Positions 1 through 8,848 of a DNA stretch of 64,000 nucleotides are shown here, piece after piece. Source of the DNA: JBEBGV01 sp040081265 (GTDB taxonomy: Bacteria > Acidobacteriota > Vicinamibacteria > Vicinamibacterales > UBA2999). The notes under the pieces were generated by a model that saw only the letters and a program-made list of their open reading frames with translations, had not been told where the DNA came from and searched no databases. The DNA lies in assembly GCA_040081265.1 (NCBI GenBank), contig JBEBGV010000009.1, positions 30,878 to 94,877 on the forward strand, written 5' to 3'. The first letter of the stretch is position 1; each line of letters opens with the position of its first letter. The translations under genes and the position numbers were made by a program.

Positions 1-883
1 TCGCTTCGACGAAGCGAAGGGTGTGCTCGATGACGCCACCCGAGCTGGCGTCAAGTCCATCGGCCTGCGCCAGGTGGCCTATCTCGCTGCTTTTGTCACC
101 AATGACCATGCCGCGATCGCGGAGCAGGCCCGGCAGGCCGCTGGCACCAGCGACGAGATGTGGTCGCTGAACTCTCAGGCGCGCGGCGCGGTGTTTTCTG
201 GACGGATTCAGACGGCACACACGTGGTTCCAGCAGAGTGCCCAGCTCGCCCTCCGCTCCGGTCTCGGCGAGATCGCAGCGAACTGGACCATCGAGGACGC
301 GGAGGCGCACGCCGTCGTCGGCCAGTGCGCGCAGGCGAGGTCCGAGACGACGACGGGGCTGGGCCTGGCGCGCGACAACTTCACGCTCGAGCGTGCCGCT
401 CGTGCGCTCGCGCTGTGCGGCGCCGGGGATGACGCCTTGCGCCTCAGGTCTGAGCTGCAACGACGATTTCCTGAAGCCACCCTGACGATGCGTGTGGACG
501 TGCCCATCATCGAGGCGCTTGTGGCGATGGAGCGCGGCGAAGCCGCCGGCGTGCGTGAACTCCTCAAGCCGGTGGAGGGGTATGACCACGCACCGGGGGC
601 CGAGTTCTGGCCGCTTTATCTTCGGGGCCGGGTTGCGCTACAACTCAAGGACGCCGGCGCGGCGGCCAGTGAGTTCCAGCGCATCCTGGACCGTCGTGGC
701 GAAGCGCCGACCTCGGCCCTATATCCCCTGGCGCAGCTCGGTCTGGCGCGCGCCACAGCCATGGCCGGAGACACCGCGGCCGCCCGCACCGCGTATCAGG
801 CATTTCTGGCTCTCTGGAGCGACGCCGACACGACGCTGCCCGCGCTCAAAGAAGCCCGCGAAGAGCTCGCCCGCCTCCGGTAA
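1..883 (+). CDS. C-terminal TPR half of a serine/threonine kinase-TPR protein (5' partial)
   Basis: The reading frame is open to the left edge, so the gene begins outside the window; only the carboxy-terminal helical-repeat part is visible. It closely resembles the C-terminal third of the next gene, sharing the order of short motifs such as VEDAE/IEDAE, IGQC/VGQC, RALALCG, SEATL/PEATL, EFWP and LDRRGE/IDRRGE. This marks a tandem duplication. In the downstream copy the same region follows a protein kinase domain, a membrane span and a TolB-like segment, so the missing part here is probably similar. TPR-type repeats usually serve protein contacts; the partner is unknown. The stop codon lies 21 bases before the start of the next copy, consistent with one transcript. 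Confidence 0.8.
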   Translation, partial: RFDEAKGVLDDATRAGVKSIGLRQVAYLAAFVTNDHAAIAEQARQAAGTSDEMWSLNSQARGAVFSGRIQTAHTWFQQSAQLALRSGLGEIAANWTIEDAEAHAVVGQCAQARSETTTGLGLARDNFTLERAARALALCGAGDDALRLRSELQRRFPEATLTMRVDVPIIEALVAMERGEAAGVRELLKPVEGYDHAPGAEFWPLYLRGRVALQLKDAGAAASEFQRILDRRGEAPTSALYPLAQLGLARATAMAGDTAAARTAYQAFLALWSDADTTLPALKEAREELARLR

Positions 884-904
884 TATTTGCCTCGGGACCG
901 CCCG

Positions 905-3832
905 ATGTCATCGCAGCACCAGCGCGCCAAGGAGTTGTTTCTCGCCGCGCTTGACCGCCCGGCCGCCGAACGCGCGGCGTTTGTGGCGGAAGCCTGCCAG
1001 GACGACACGGCCGTTCGGGCCGAAGTGGAATCGCTGCTCGCGTTTCACGAAGACACCGACGATGCCGGGCCCGCCGACACCGCGCCGGAAGAGCCGAGGT
1101 TCTCGCCTGGCGAGCAGTTCGCCGGTCGCTACCGGATGATCACGCGGCTCGGCCGGGGCGGCATGGGAGACGTCTGGCGGGCTGACGACCTCGTGCTCGG
1201 CACCCCCGTGGCCCTCAAGCTGATCGTCTCGGCCGGCCCCGACGGCCGCGAACGGATCCTGAACGAAGTTCGACTGGCCCGCCAGATTACCCATCCGAAT
1301 GTCTGCCGGGTCTTCGACGTCGGCGAGGCCGCCGGGTGGGTGTTCTTCTCGATGGAGCTGGTCAACGGCGAGGACCTGGCTGCCCTCCTCCGTCGGGTCG
1401 GCAGGCTCCCGTCGGAGAAGGTCGCCAACATCGCGCGTCAACTCTGCGCCGGCCTCGACGCCGCACACGCACGTGGCGTGCTGCACCGTGATCTCAAGCC
1501 CGCCAACGTTCTCATCGACAACGACGGCGTCGTCCGCATTTCCGATTTTGGCATCGCCATCCCGCGGACCGACGCCCCATTCCATCTCCACACCGGGACG
1601 CCGGGTTATATGGCGCCCGAGCAACGCGCGCAGGGGGAGGCGCTCTCGGAACGGACCGACGTCTACTCGCTCGGGCTGGTGCTCTACGAGTTGCTCGTCG
1701 GCCACCATGCGCTGAAGGGCCTCGAGAAGACCGCCCTGCCACCTCTGCCGTCGACGCTCGTGGCCAACGTGGATCCGCGCCTCGAACGCGTGATCATGCA
1801 GGCGTTGTCTCAGGATCCGGCCAGGCGACCGCCGTCGGCCATGGCGGTGGCGGCCGGGTTGCCCGAGCCGGGCACCAGACCAGGGACCGGACCGGTGGTT
1901 CAGCTCGCGGGCAAGGACCGGCGAGCCACATGGTGGCTGGCCGGTTCGGCTGTTGCCGCCGTTGTCGCCGCACTCGCCGTGGCGTCTTCGTTTCTCGTTA
2001 CGCCCGGTGCTCGCACCCTCAGCGAACGCGACACGATCGTCCTCGCCGACTTCGAGAACACGACCGGCGACACGGTGTTCGACGGAGCGCTCAAGGTGGC
2101 GCTGGCGGTTGCGCTCGAGCAGTCGCCGTTTCTGCAGGTGTTTCCCGACGATCGTGCCCGCGAGACGCTTCGCCTGATGGAGCGCTCGCCGGACGAGCGG
2201 GTGACCAGATCGATCGCGCGCGAGATCGCGCGGCGCGAGCGCCTGAAGGCGCTGCTCGCCGGATCGATCGTCAGCCTCGGTCGCAACTACGTCATCGGGC
2301 TCGAGGCGGTCAACGCCGAAACCGGCGATGTCATGGCGCGCGAGCAGGCTGAGGCGGCGAGCAAGGAGGAAGTGCTGACGGCGCTGGGCGTAGCGACCTC
2401 GCGTCTGCGCGAGCGGCTCGGCGAATCGCTCGCGTCGGTTCAGAAATTCGACGTGGCCCTGCCGCGCGCCACCACGCCGTCTCTCGACGCGCTGCACGCC
2501 TATTCGCTGGCCCTCGACGAGGGACGGGAGGTGCCGCGACTCGAAGCCGTTCCGCACCTGAAGCGTGCGATCGAGCTCGACCCGACCTTTGCCATGGCGC
2601 ACGCCCAGCTGTCTGGTGTCTACGCCAACACCGGTCAGTCGTCGCTTGCGCCCGAGTATTCCCGACGCGCGTTCGAGCTGCGCGACCGGGTGAGTGAACG
2701 TGAGCGCTTCTATATTTCGTGGCGCTATTACCGTGATGCCGCTCAGGACTGGGAGAAGGCGCTCGATCTGGCCAGGTCGTGGACCGCGACCTATCCTCGC
2801 GAAGCCTTCGCCTTCAACGCGCTCGGCGCGGCATTCATCCGGCTGGGCCAGTTTGAGCAGTCGGTGGCGCCATTTCTCGAGGCCATTCGCCTCGACCCCC
2901 GCTTCACCCCCGCCTACTCGAACCTGTCTGCCACCTATCTGGCGCTCAATCGCTACGACGATGCGCGGGGCATTCTGAGGCAGGCGGCCGACCGTGGTCT
3001 GGAGTTCATTGGCGCCCGTCGTCTGTCGTACCTGATTGCCTTCGTCCAGGGTGACGAGGAGATCATGACTCGCGAGCTCGAGTCGTCGGTTGGGGTGAGC
3101 GAGACCAACGCCGCGTTTGGGTGGCAAGCCCATGCGTCGGCGTTTGGCGGACGTGCCAGGGTCGCGCACGAGCAGTTCGCCCGCGGCATTCAACGGTCCC
3201 TGCAGGGGAACTTCACCGAGGTCGCGTCGCAGCTGACGGTCGAAGACGCCGAGAATCACGCGATCATCGGGCAGTGTGCCGATGTTCGCGCCGAAGTGCC
3301 CGGCGCGCTGCAAGGCAGTCGCGACAACGGCACGCTCGAGCGTGCCAGCCGCGCGCTCGCCCTCTGCGGCGACGCGGCAGAAGTGGCACGCGTGACCTCC
3401 GAACTCACCAGACGCTTCTCGGAGGCCACCCTGACCACGCGGGCTGCCGTGCCGATCGCCAACGCCGGCCTTGCCCTCACGCTGGGACAGCCCGCCCGCA
3501 CGCTGCAACTGCTCGAGCCGGTCAAGGTCTACAACCGTGCGCCGTCGACCGAGTTCTGGCCCGCCTACCTGTGCGGACTGGCGTACCTGCAGATGAAGGA
3601 TGGTCGTGCCGCCAGCACCGAGTTCCAGAGCATCATCGACCGGCGCGGCGAAGTGCCGGCATCGGCGTTGTTCCCTCTGGCACACCTCGGGAAGGCGCGT
3701 GCGTCCGTGCTCCTTGGAGACGAGACGACCGCGCGCTCGATGTACGAGAAGTTCTTCGAGCTCTGGAAGCACGCCGACTCGGACATCGGCCTGCTCCAGG
3801 AGGCCCGTGTGGAGTTTTCGCGTCTCAAGTAG
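905..3832 (+). CDS. Serine/threonine protein kinase with membrane span and TPR repeats
   Basis: A 975-residue Hanks-type kinase. A helical N-terminal segment (1-70) precedes the kinase domain (about 74-330), which has the glycine loop GRGGMG, VALK lysine near 104, HRDLKPAN near 194, DFG near 213 and GTPGYMAPEQ near 235. An Ala/Val-rich membrane span follows at about 341-366, then a segment resembling the TolB-like domain common after such kinases (about 375-500), then TPR repeats to the C-terminus. The kinase is therefore expected in the cytoplasm and the TPR part across the membrane. I chose ATG 905 over TTG 887 because the family N-terminus starts there. It is followed in the same frame, nine bases after its stop, by a sigma factor gene, a pairing typical of Acidobacteriota. 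The substrate is not known. Confidence 0.9.
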   Translation: MSSQHQRAKELFLAALDRPAAERAAFVAEACQDDTAVRAEVESLLAFHEDTDDAGPADTAPEEPRFSPGEQFAGRYRMITRLGRGGMGDVWRADDLVLGTPVALKLIVSAGPDGRERILNEVRLARQITHPNVCRVFDVGEAAGWVFFSMELVNGEDLAALLRRVGRLPSEKVANIARQLCAGLDAAHARGVLHRDLKPANVLIDNDGVVRISDFGIAIPRTDAPFHLHTGTPGYMAPEQRAQGEALSERTDVYSLGLVLYELLVGHHALKGLEKTALPPLPSTLVANVDPRLERVIMQALSQDPARRPPSAMAVAAGLPEPGTRPGTGPVVQLAGKDRRATWWLAGSAVAAVVAALAVASSFLVTPGARTLSERDTIVLADFENTTGDTVFDGALKVALAVALEQSPFLQVFPDDRARETLRLMERSPDERVTRSIAREIARRERLKALLAGSIVSLGRNYVIGLEAVNAETGDVMAREQAEAASKEEVLTALGVATSRLRERLGESLASVQKFDVALPRATTPSLDALHAYSLALDEGREVPRLEAVPHLKRAIELDPTFAMAHAQLSGVYANTGQSSLAPEYSRRAFELRDRVSERERFYISWRYYRDAAQDWEKALDLARSWTATYPREAFAFNALGAAFIRLGQFEQSVAPFLEAIRLDPRFTPAYSNLSATYLALNRYDDARGILRQAADRGLEFIGARRLSYLIAFVQGDEEIMTRELESSVGVSETNAAFGWQAHASAFGGRARVAHEQFARGIQRSLQGNFTEVASQLTVEDAENHAIIGQCADVRAEVPGALQGSRDNGTLERASRALALCGDAAEVARVTSELTRRFSEATLTTRAAVPIANAGLALTLGQPARTLQLLEPVKVYNRAPSTEFWPAYLCGLAYLQMKDGRAASTEFQSIIDRRGEVPASALFPLAHLGKARASVLLGDETTARSMYEKFFELWKHADSDIGLLQEARVEFSRLK

Positions 3833-3841
3833 GATCGACAC

Positions 3842-4372
3842 GTGGCCGACGCCGACGAACTGTTTCCGTTGATCTATCGCGAACTGCGGAAGGTCGCTGG
3901 ACGCTACCTGGCGAAGGAGCGGCACAACCACACGCTGCAGCCAACGGCGCTGGTTCACGAGGCCTGGATGCGGCTGCAGAATGACCGCGTGGCAGAGTGG
4001 CAGGGCCGGACCCACGGGCTGGCGCTCGGCGCACAGGCGATGCGCCGGCTGCTCGTCGATCACGGTCGGCACCAGAAACGCGACAAGCGTGGCGGCGGCT
4101 TCAAGCCGCTGTCCCTCGACGAGCTGATGAAGGCCGGGGCAACGGCGGCGGTGCCGGTCGAAGATCTGCTGACGCTCGAGGCCGCGCTCACACGTCTTGA
4201 GGGCGAAGATCCGCGCGCCGCGCAGGTGGTCATTCTCCGGTTCTTCTCGGGCATGACCAGTCCCGAGGTGGCCGAGCACCTGAAGGTGTCTGTGCGCACG
4301 GTGGAGGCCGACTGGACCCACGCGCGTGCGTGGCTCATGCGGGAGCTGTCTGGGCAGTCGCAAGACACGTAA
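3842..4372 (+). CDS. ECF-type RNA polymerase sigma factor (TIGR02999/Sig-70_X6 group)
   Basis: A 176-residue sigma factor. Region 2 is recognisable from ELFPLIYRELRKVAGRYL and the group-specific HTLQPTALVHEAWMRL, followed by RRLLVDHGRHQKRDKRGG. Region 4 carries LRFFSGMTSPEVAEHLKVS with a helix-turn-helix and the usual VEADWTHARAWL ending. The GTG start lies nine bases after the upstream kinase stop and in the same frame, so no earlier start is possible. The N-terminus is about 15 residues shorter than is usual for this group. The family is commonly encoded beside kinase-TPR proteins, which are presumed to control it. Its regulon cannot be read from the sequence. Confidence 0.9.
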   Translation: MADADELFPLIYRELRKVAGRYLAKERHNHTLQPTALVHEAWMRLQNDRVAEWQGRTHGLALGAQAMRRLLVDHGRHQKRDKRGGGFKPLSLDELMKAGATAAVPVEDLLTLEAALTRLEGEDPRAAQVVILRFFSGMTSPEVAEHLKVSVRTVEADWTHARAWLMRELSGQSQDT

Positions 4373-4410
4373 CTGACCCTCACGTCCTGTCGCGCCAGGG
4401 CCAAGCCGCA

Positions 4411-4416
4411 TATAAT
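4411..4416 (+). promoter_or_regulatory. -10 promoter element upstream of the STAS gene
   Basis: A perfect TATAAT lies in the 91-base gap between the sigma factor and the STAS protein, 47 bases before its ATG. No good TTGACA-like -35 box is present at 17 bases spacing. The call rests on the -10 match in otherwise GC-rich DNA. Confidence 0.4.
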
Positions 4417-4463
4417 TCCCGCTCGGCTACACGACACACCCCTTCGTATGAGGCACCCCCACA

Positions 4464-4802
4464 ATGACTATTGAGCAGCGTTCGGTTGACTCGGTTGTCG
4501 TCCTCGATTTGAGCGGACGGCTCGTCCTCGGCGACGGCAGCGGTCTCCTGAAAGACAAGATCAACAGCGTGATGTTCGAGGGGAACAAGCGGCTGCTGCT
4601 GAACCTTGCGGGAGTGACCTACATGGACAGCGCCGGGCTCGGCGAACTGATCGCCGCCAACACCACCGTCACCCGCCAGGGTGGTGTCGTCAAGGTCGCC
4701 AACCTGACCAAGCGCGTGTCCGATCTGCTGGTCATCACCAAGGTCATCAACGTGTTCGACGTTCATGAGTCAGAGGCCGAGGCGCTGAAGGCCTTCGCCT
4801 AG
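4464..4802 (+). CDS. STAS-domain anti-anti-sigma factor (SpoIIAA/RsbV-like)
   Basis: A 112-residue single STAS domain of normal length. The phosphorylation motif MDSAGLGEL places the regulatory serine at about residue 56. In partner-switching systems the unphosphorylated protein binds an anti-sigma kinase and frees a sigma factor, and a PP2C/SpoIIE phosphatase resets it. Such a phosphatase is encoded 28 bases downstream on the same strand, so the two probably act together. No RsbW/SpoIIAB-like kinase is visible nearby. The ATG start is preceded by a TATAAT element. Confidence 0.92.
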   Translation: MTIEQRSVDSVVVLDLSGRLVLGDGSGLLKDKINSVMFEGNKRLLLNLAGVTYMDSAGLGELIAANTTVTRQGGVVKVANLTKRVSDLLVITKVINVFDVHESEAEALKAFA

Positions 4803-4830
4803 TCCGCACGGCCCGTAGCGTCCAGCCCAG

Positions 4831-6492
4831 ATGGCGACCGAATCGGCAACCTCTCTCGTTCCGCGTCTGCAGGTGGAAGAACCCGCGGGCGGTCGCGTGG
4901 TGATCCTCGATCGACGACCGTTCACGATCGGCCGCCGTTCGGCCAACGATCTCGTGCTGATGGACCCCGACGTCTCGCGCGATCACGTCGAGATCGTGGA
5001 TCACGAGGGCCGGCTGCTCCTGAAAGACCGGGGTTCCCGTTTTGGCACCTTCGTCAACGGGTTCCAGGTCTCCGAGCATCAGCTTGAACCCAACGATCGC
5101 ATCACGTTTGGTCGAGGGGGTCGCACCGAGATTGTCTTTCTGTCCGGGGAAGGCGCGTCGGCAACGCTCGGCGGTGCGGGCTTTGGCAGCGATCTCAGGC
5201 AGATCGCCCTGCTGCTCGAGGCTCTGCGAGGAATGGGCAGCGGGCGCGTCCTCGACGAGGTCCTGGCCCTGGTGCTCGATTCGGCCATCGAGGTCAGCGG
5301 CGCCGAGCGTGGGTTCATCATGCTTGCCAACCCCGAGGGCGTCCTCGAGATGAAGCTCGCTCGTGCGCAGGGGAAGTTCACCCTGCCTCAGACCGGGTTC
5401 GCCATCAGCCGCAAGATTCCCGACGAAGTGTTCCAGACCGGGCGCGTCAGGGAAGTGCGCGATCTCCGCGACCTGCCAGTCCGCGCAGATGGAACCGCGG
5501 CTGACGATCACGGCCAGACGATCGCGCTCGGCATCCGCCACATCTTGTGTACTCCCCTCCGACTGGTGCGCATCGTCGAACGACAGGACAAGCCGGCCGA
5601 CGAGCGAAACATCGGCGTGCTGTATCTCGACAGTCGCGAGCGTGGGAAGTTCCTGTCGGGGATGGCTCGTGCCGCGCTCGAGGCCATGGCGTCTGAGGCC
5701 GCGTCGGCGATCGAGAACGCACGCCTCTATCGCGAGACACAGGAAAAGGTGCGAATCGAGCAGGAGCTGCGCACCGCCGCCCAGATCCAGCAGGCGCTGT
5801 TGCCGCCTCCGCACAAGCTCGGTGCGTTCTTCGAGGCCGTGGGCTCGTCGGTGCCCTGCCGCGCAGTCGGCGGGGACTTCTTCGAGTACTTCGCCCCGCC
5901 AGACGGAGGGTTTGCCTTTGCGCTTGGCGACGTCGCTGGCAAGGGCCCGCCGGCGGCCCTGCTCGCTGCGGTCCTGCAGGGCATCCTGACTGGTCAGGCC
6001 TACAGCGCCGTCGAACCGTTCGAGGTGATGACGCGGATCAACAACGCGCTGCTTGCGCGGGGCGTCGAGTCGCGTTTCGCGACGGCCTTCTACGGGCACC
6101 TCTCTCCCGAGGGCGTACTCACCTATTGCAACGCCGGGCATAACCCTCCCCTGGTCTTCGGCGCCGACGGCGTGCGGCGACTCGAGGTCGGCGGGATGAT
6201 CGTGGGCCTCATCCCCTTTGCCACCTACGAGCAGGACAAAGTGCAGCTGTCACCCGGCGATGTCGTGGTGGTGTTCAGCGACGGCGTGTCGGAAGCCACC
6301 AACGCCGCCGGTGAGGAGTTCGAGGAGTTCCGCATTCGCGAGGTCGTGGAACCGCTTCGGACCGACTCCATTCAGGACGTGCAGGCGGCGCTTCTGCGCA
6401 GCGTTCGGAATTTTTCTCAGGGGTTGATCCAGAGCGACGACATCACGGTGCTGGTCGTCGGCTATCGGCCGCAGTCACCGGCGAGCAGCTAG
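4831..6492 (+). CDS. FHA-GAF-SpoIIE family serine phosphatase (RsbU-like)
   Basis: A 553-residue signalling protein. An FHA domain (about 25-105, with GRRSANDL and SRDHVEI) should bind phosphothreonine peptides. A GAF domain (about 130-300) senses a small ligand or a partner. A short helical linker (QELRTAAQIQQALLPP) leads into a PP2C/SpoIIE phosphatase domain (about 330-550) with metal-binding acidic motifs VGGDFFEY near 346, ALGDVAGKG, FSDGV and SDDITVLV. This is the RsbU-type arrangement that dephosphorylates STAS proteins. Together with the adjacent STAS gene it forms a partner-switch pair, and the FHA domain could link it to the kinases encoded upstream (inference). Confidence 0.9.
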   Translation: MATESATSLVPRLQVEEPAGGRVVILDRRPFTIGRRSANDLVLMDPDVSRDHVEIVDHEGRLLLKDRGSRFGTFVNGFQVSEHQLEPNDRITFGRGGRTEIVFLSGEGASATLGGAGFGSDLRQIALLLEALRGMGSGRVLDEVLALVLDSAIEVSGAERGFIMLANPEGVLEMKLARAQGKFTLPQTGFAISRKIPDEVFQTGRVREVRDLRDLPVRADGTAADDHGQTIALGIRHILCTPLRLVRIVERQDKPADERNIGVLYLDSRERGKFLSGMARAALEAMASEAASAIENARLYRETQEKVRIEQELRTAAQIQQALLPPPHKLGAFFEAVGSSVPCRAVGGDFFEYFAPPDGGFAFALGDVAGKGPPAALLAAVLQGILTGQAYSAVEPFEVMTRINNALLARGVESRFATAFYGHLSPEGVLTYCNAGHNPPLVFGADGVRRLEVGGMIVGLIPFATYEQDKVQLSPGDVVVVFSDGVSEATNAAGEEFEEFRIREVVEPLRTDSIQDVQAALLRSVRNFSQGLIQSDDITVLVVGYRPQSPASS

Positions 6493-6528
6493 CACCAGGC
6501 ACGATCGGGCCGGCAGGTACGCCAGAGC

Positions 6529-7539
6529 ATGAGTACGACTGCAGTCATCCCGCCGACCCTCGACGCCATCAGGACCAATCGCGCCCGCCTCGGCAATCTC
6601 ATCATCACCACTCCCGTTCGCCAGCTCGTCGACGATGCGCTGGGCCGGGCGGTGGGTGCGTCCACCGCAGTGTGGCTCAAGGAAGAACTCTTTCAGCGCA
6701 CTGGCAGTTTCAAGCCGCGAGGTGCTCTGACGGTGATGCTCGACCTTGATGCGGCTGCCCTGGCGCGTGGGGTGACCGGAGTGTCCGCCGGCAACCACGC
6801 GATTTCGCTCGCCTACTGCGCCCGCCGTCTGGGCACGACGGCGAAGGTCGTCATGCCGCGGACGGCCAACGCCTATCGGGTGCAGGTGTGCCGGGAAATG
6901 GGGGCTGATGTGGAACTGGTCGAGAACGTCCACGATGCGTTCGCACGCGTCAGGGAGATCGAGGCGAGCGAGGGCCGGACGTTCGTCCATCCGTACGAGG
7001 GCCCGAAGACCGCGCTCGGCACGGCGTCGGTCGGTCTGGAGTTTGTCGATCAGACGCGGTCAGAAGGTGTCGAGCTCGAGGCGGTGATCGTCGCCAGCGG
7101 CGGCGGCGGCTTGTCGGCGGGCGTGGCGTGTGCGGTCAAGCAGATGAGCCCGACGACCAGGGTCTATGTCGTCGAACCGGAAGGCGCCGACTCGATGGCC
7201 AGAAGCTTCAAGGCTGGATCGCCCCAGGCGATAGATGCCGTTCGCACCATCGCCGACTCGCTCGGTGCACCGCGATGCGAGCCCTACACCTTCGCGCTCA
7301 ATCACCGGTACGTCGACGAGGTTGTTCTCGTGTCAGACGACCAGATCCGTGCAGGGATGCGCCTGCTCTTTCGCTCCGCCAAGCTCGCGGTCGAGCCAGC
7401 AGGTGCGGCGGCGCTGGCGGGGCTGATGTATCCACTCAGAGCGGTGCTCGACGGGCGTCGGGTCGGCGTCCTGATCTGTGGCGCCAACATCGACGCGGAG
7501 GGCTTCGCGCAACATCTGCTCGGCCCCGCAGCGGGGTGA
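6529..7539 (+). CDS. PLP-dependent threonine/serine dehydratase family protein
   Basis: A 336-residue fold-type II PLP enzyme. The motif TGSFKPRG gives the Schiff-base lysine at about 62, SAGNHA binds the substrate carboxylate and SGGGGLSAG near 190 binds the cofactor phosphate. This matches catabolic threonine ammonia-lyase or serine racemase/dehydratase enzymes, and there is no C-terminal ACT regulatory domain as in biosynthetic IlvA. The expected reaction is deamination of L-threonine or L-serine to a 2-oxo acid and ammonia. No isoleucine genes are nearby, so a catabolic role is more likely. The exact substrate cannot be fixed from sequence alone. Confidence 0.85.
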   Translation: MSTTAVIPPTLDAIRTNRARLGNLIITTPVRQLVDDALGRAVGASTAVWLKEELFQRTGSFKPRGALTVMLDLDAAALARGVTGVSAGNHAISLAYCARRLGTTAKVVMPRTANAYRVQVCREMGADVELVENVHDAFARVREIEASEGRTFVHPYEGPKTALGTASVGLEFVDQTRSEGVELEAVIVASGGGGLSAGVACAVKQMSPTTRVYVVEPEGADSMARSFKAGSPQAIDAVRTIADSLGAPRCEPYTFALNHRYVDEVVLVSDDQIRAGMRLLFRSAKLAVEPAGAAALAGLMYPLRAVLDGRRVGVLICGANIDAEGFAQHLLGPAAG

Positions 7540-7542
7540 ACC

Positions 7543-7716
7543 TCAGGCGGCGTCTTTCTGACGCGTCCTGACAATGCCGGCCATCACACCGAAGCCGACG
7601 ATAACCAGAGCGCCGGCCACGATCCAGGCCTGCCCGACGCCTGCACGCGAAGCGGCGTATGCCAGACCGGCCACGACCAGCAGTGTGCCGATGAGGTAGA
7701 CAGCAAAGTTCGTCAC
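7543..7716 (-). CDS. 57-residue membrane protein, unknown function
   Basis: This short gene is convergent with the dehydratase. A GTG start is preceded by a strong GGAGG ribosome site five bases upstream. The protein has two hydrophobic segments (about 3-20 and 30-48) separated by a short Arg/Gly-containing turn and ends in a basic tail (RTRQKDAA), so a two-span hairpin with the C-terminus in the cytoplasm is likely. Its stop lies three bases from the dehydratase stop. It is downstream of the M23 lipoprotein on the same strand, with 106 bases between. I do not recognise a family. The ribosome site and membrane pattern support a real gene. Confidence 0.65.
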   Translation of the reverse strand: MTNFAVYLIGTLLVVAGLAYAASRAGVGQAWIVAGALVIVGFGVMAGIVRTRQKDAA

Positions 7717-7822
7717 AGTGTCCTCCGCACGACCGGTTGCAAGAGGGTCGCCAGCCGAAGGTGCGGTTCCGGCACGTCGGAGAACGTGGCGACAACCGGA
7801 GGCAGGTAAAACCGAAGCGGAA

Positions 7823-8848
7823 CTACGGGTTCAAGGCCGGTGCCTCACCGGGCCTCCACAGCCAGATGCTCGAGCTGCCAGCTGGATGCTGTGCCCACGG
7901 ATCCTGTCCAACGCCTTCCCATCCGTAGGGATCCACCAGCGTCTGGCCACCGCTGTTTGTCTGCGTGAATCGCACGACTTGCAGGTGCAGATGAGGCTCG
8001 GTGCTGCACCCGGTGGTTCCCGAGAGACCAATCACCTGGCCACGCGAGACGGTCTGCCCGGCGGTCACATCGAGCCGCGCCAGGTGGATGTAGACCGACC
8101 TGAATCGCTCGCCGTTGACGGCTGGATGGTCGATGCCGATGACCTGCTGGTCGCTGACCATCCGGCCCAGGACCGGGCAGAAGAAGGGCGAATCGACTCC
8201 GGCAAACGCCACGGTGCCTTCGGCCACGGCGAGCACGGGCGATCTGGCCGGGAGCAGCCAGTCGTAGCCCTGATGCGCGTCGATTCGTCCGGTCGCGCGG
8301 TCGCCGCAAAACGTCAGCTGAAAGCCATTGTTGGGTGGGTTGTCGAGCGGCAGGTCGTGATCGAAGTAGTTGGTCAGCCGGAACTCGCCTTGAAACGGGC
8401 GCGAGAAGAGCGAGAGCACGCGGTTCCCGGTGTCGGGCGCGGCTCCGCATCGCACTGAACGCCCGCCCGTTCTCCGCAACCGGAAGTCGACGGTTGTCGG
8501 CGAGCCGCCAGCGACTTCCTGAACCTGCCGCTCGTACCCTGGCGCCGTCGCAGTCAGCGTGATGGTGGTGCCGCTTGCGGCGAATGAGTAGCTGCCCTCG
8601 AAAGCGGTGATCGCCTGGGTGGTCGAGGAACCCGACGTCAGCAACACACTGACGTTTGCCAGGAGGTTCAGGTTGCCGGCGTCCCGTACGGTGCCGGTGA
8701 CGGTGAAGGACGGCCCCGTCGGCTGGGAGGGCGCGACCGGGACAGGCATCGGCGATGGCGACACGGGCGTGCTCGCACACCCCACGACCATGAGCAGGAT
8801 GAAGAGCAGCGGTACCCTACTGCGGGATACCCGGAGGATATGGTCCAT
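7823..8848 (-). CDS. M23 (LytM) family metallopeptidase lipoprotein
   Basis: A 341-residue secreted protein. The ATG at 8848 gives a short basic N-terminus, a hydrophobic stretch and the lipobox VVGC with the lipidated cysteine at about 24. A beta-sandwich resembling carboxypeptidase-regulatory/Ig-like domains follows (about 45-125). The C-terminal domain has the M23 zinc motifs HQGYD near 192 and HLHLQ near 285, so an active peptidoglycan endopeptidase is expected, anchored in a membrane facing the periplasm. The gene overlaps the end of the AlgJ-like gene by 32 bases, so it is probably translated from the same MBOAT-AlgJ transcript. The context suggests wall cutting coupled to polymer modification (inference). 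Confidence 0.85.
   Translation of the reverse strand: MDHILRVSRSRVPLLFILLMVVGCASTPVSPSPMPVPVAPSQPTGPSFTVTGTVRDAGNLNLLANVSVLLTSGSSTTQAITAFEGSYSFAASGTTITLTATAPGYERQVQEVAGGSPTTVDFRLRRTGGRSVRCGAAPDTGNRVLSLFSRPFQGEFRLTNYFDHDLPLDNPPNNGFQLTFCGDRATGRIDAHQGYDWLLPARSPVLAVAEGTVAFAGVDSPFFCPVLGRMVSDQQVIGIDHPAVNGERFRSVYIHLARLDVTAGQTVSRGQVIGLSGTTGCSTEPHLHLQVVRFTQTNSGGQTLVDPYGWEGVGQDPWAQHPAGSSSIWLWRPGEAPALNP

Noticed and set aside
908..4411. A 1167-codon frame on the minus strand opposite the kinase and sigma genes
   Set aside because: It is antisense to clear kinase and sigma domains, has low-complexity Arg/Gly composition and no domain. It is a by-product of high GC codon use.
4747..6141. A 464-codon minus-strand frame opposite the FHA-GAF-SpoIIE gene
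   Set aside because: The plus-strand protein has three recognisable domains; the antisense frame has none.
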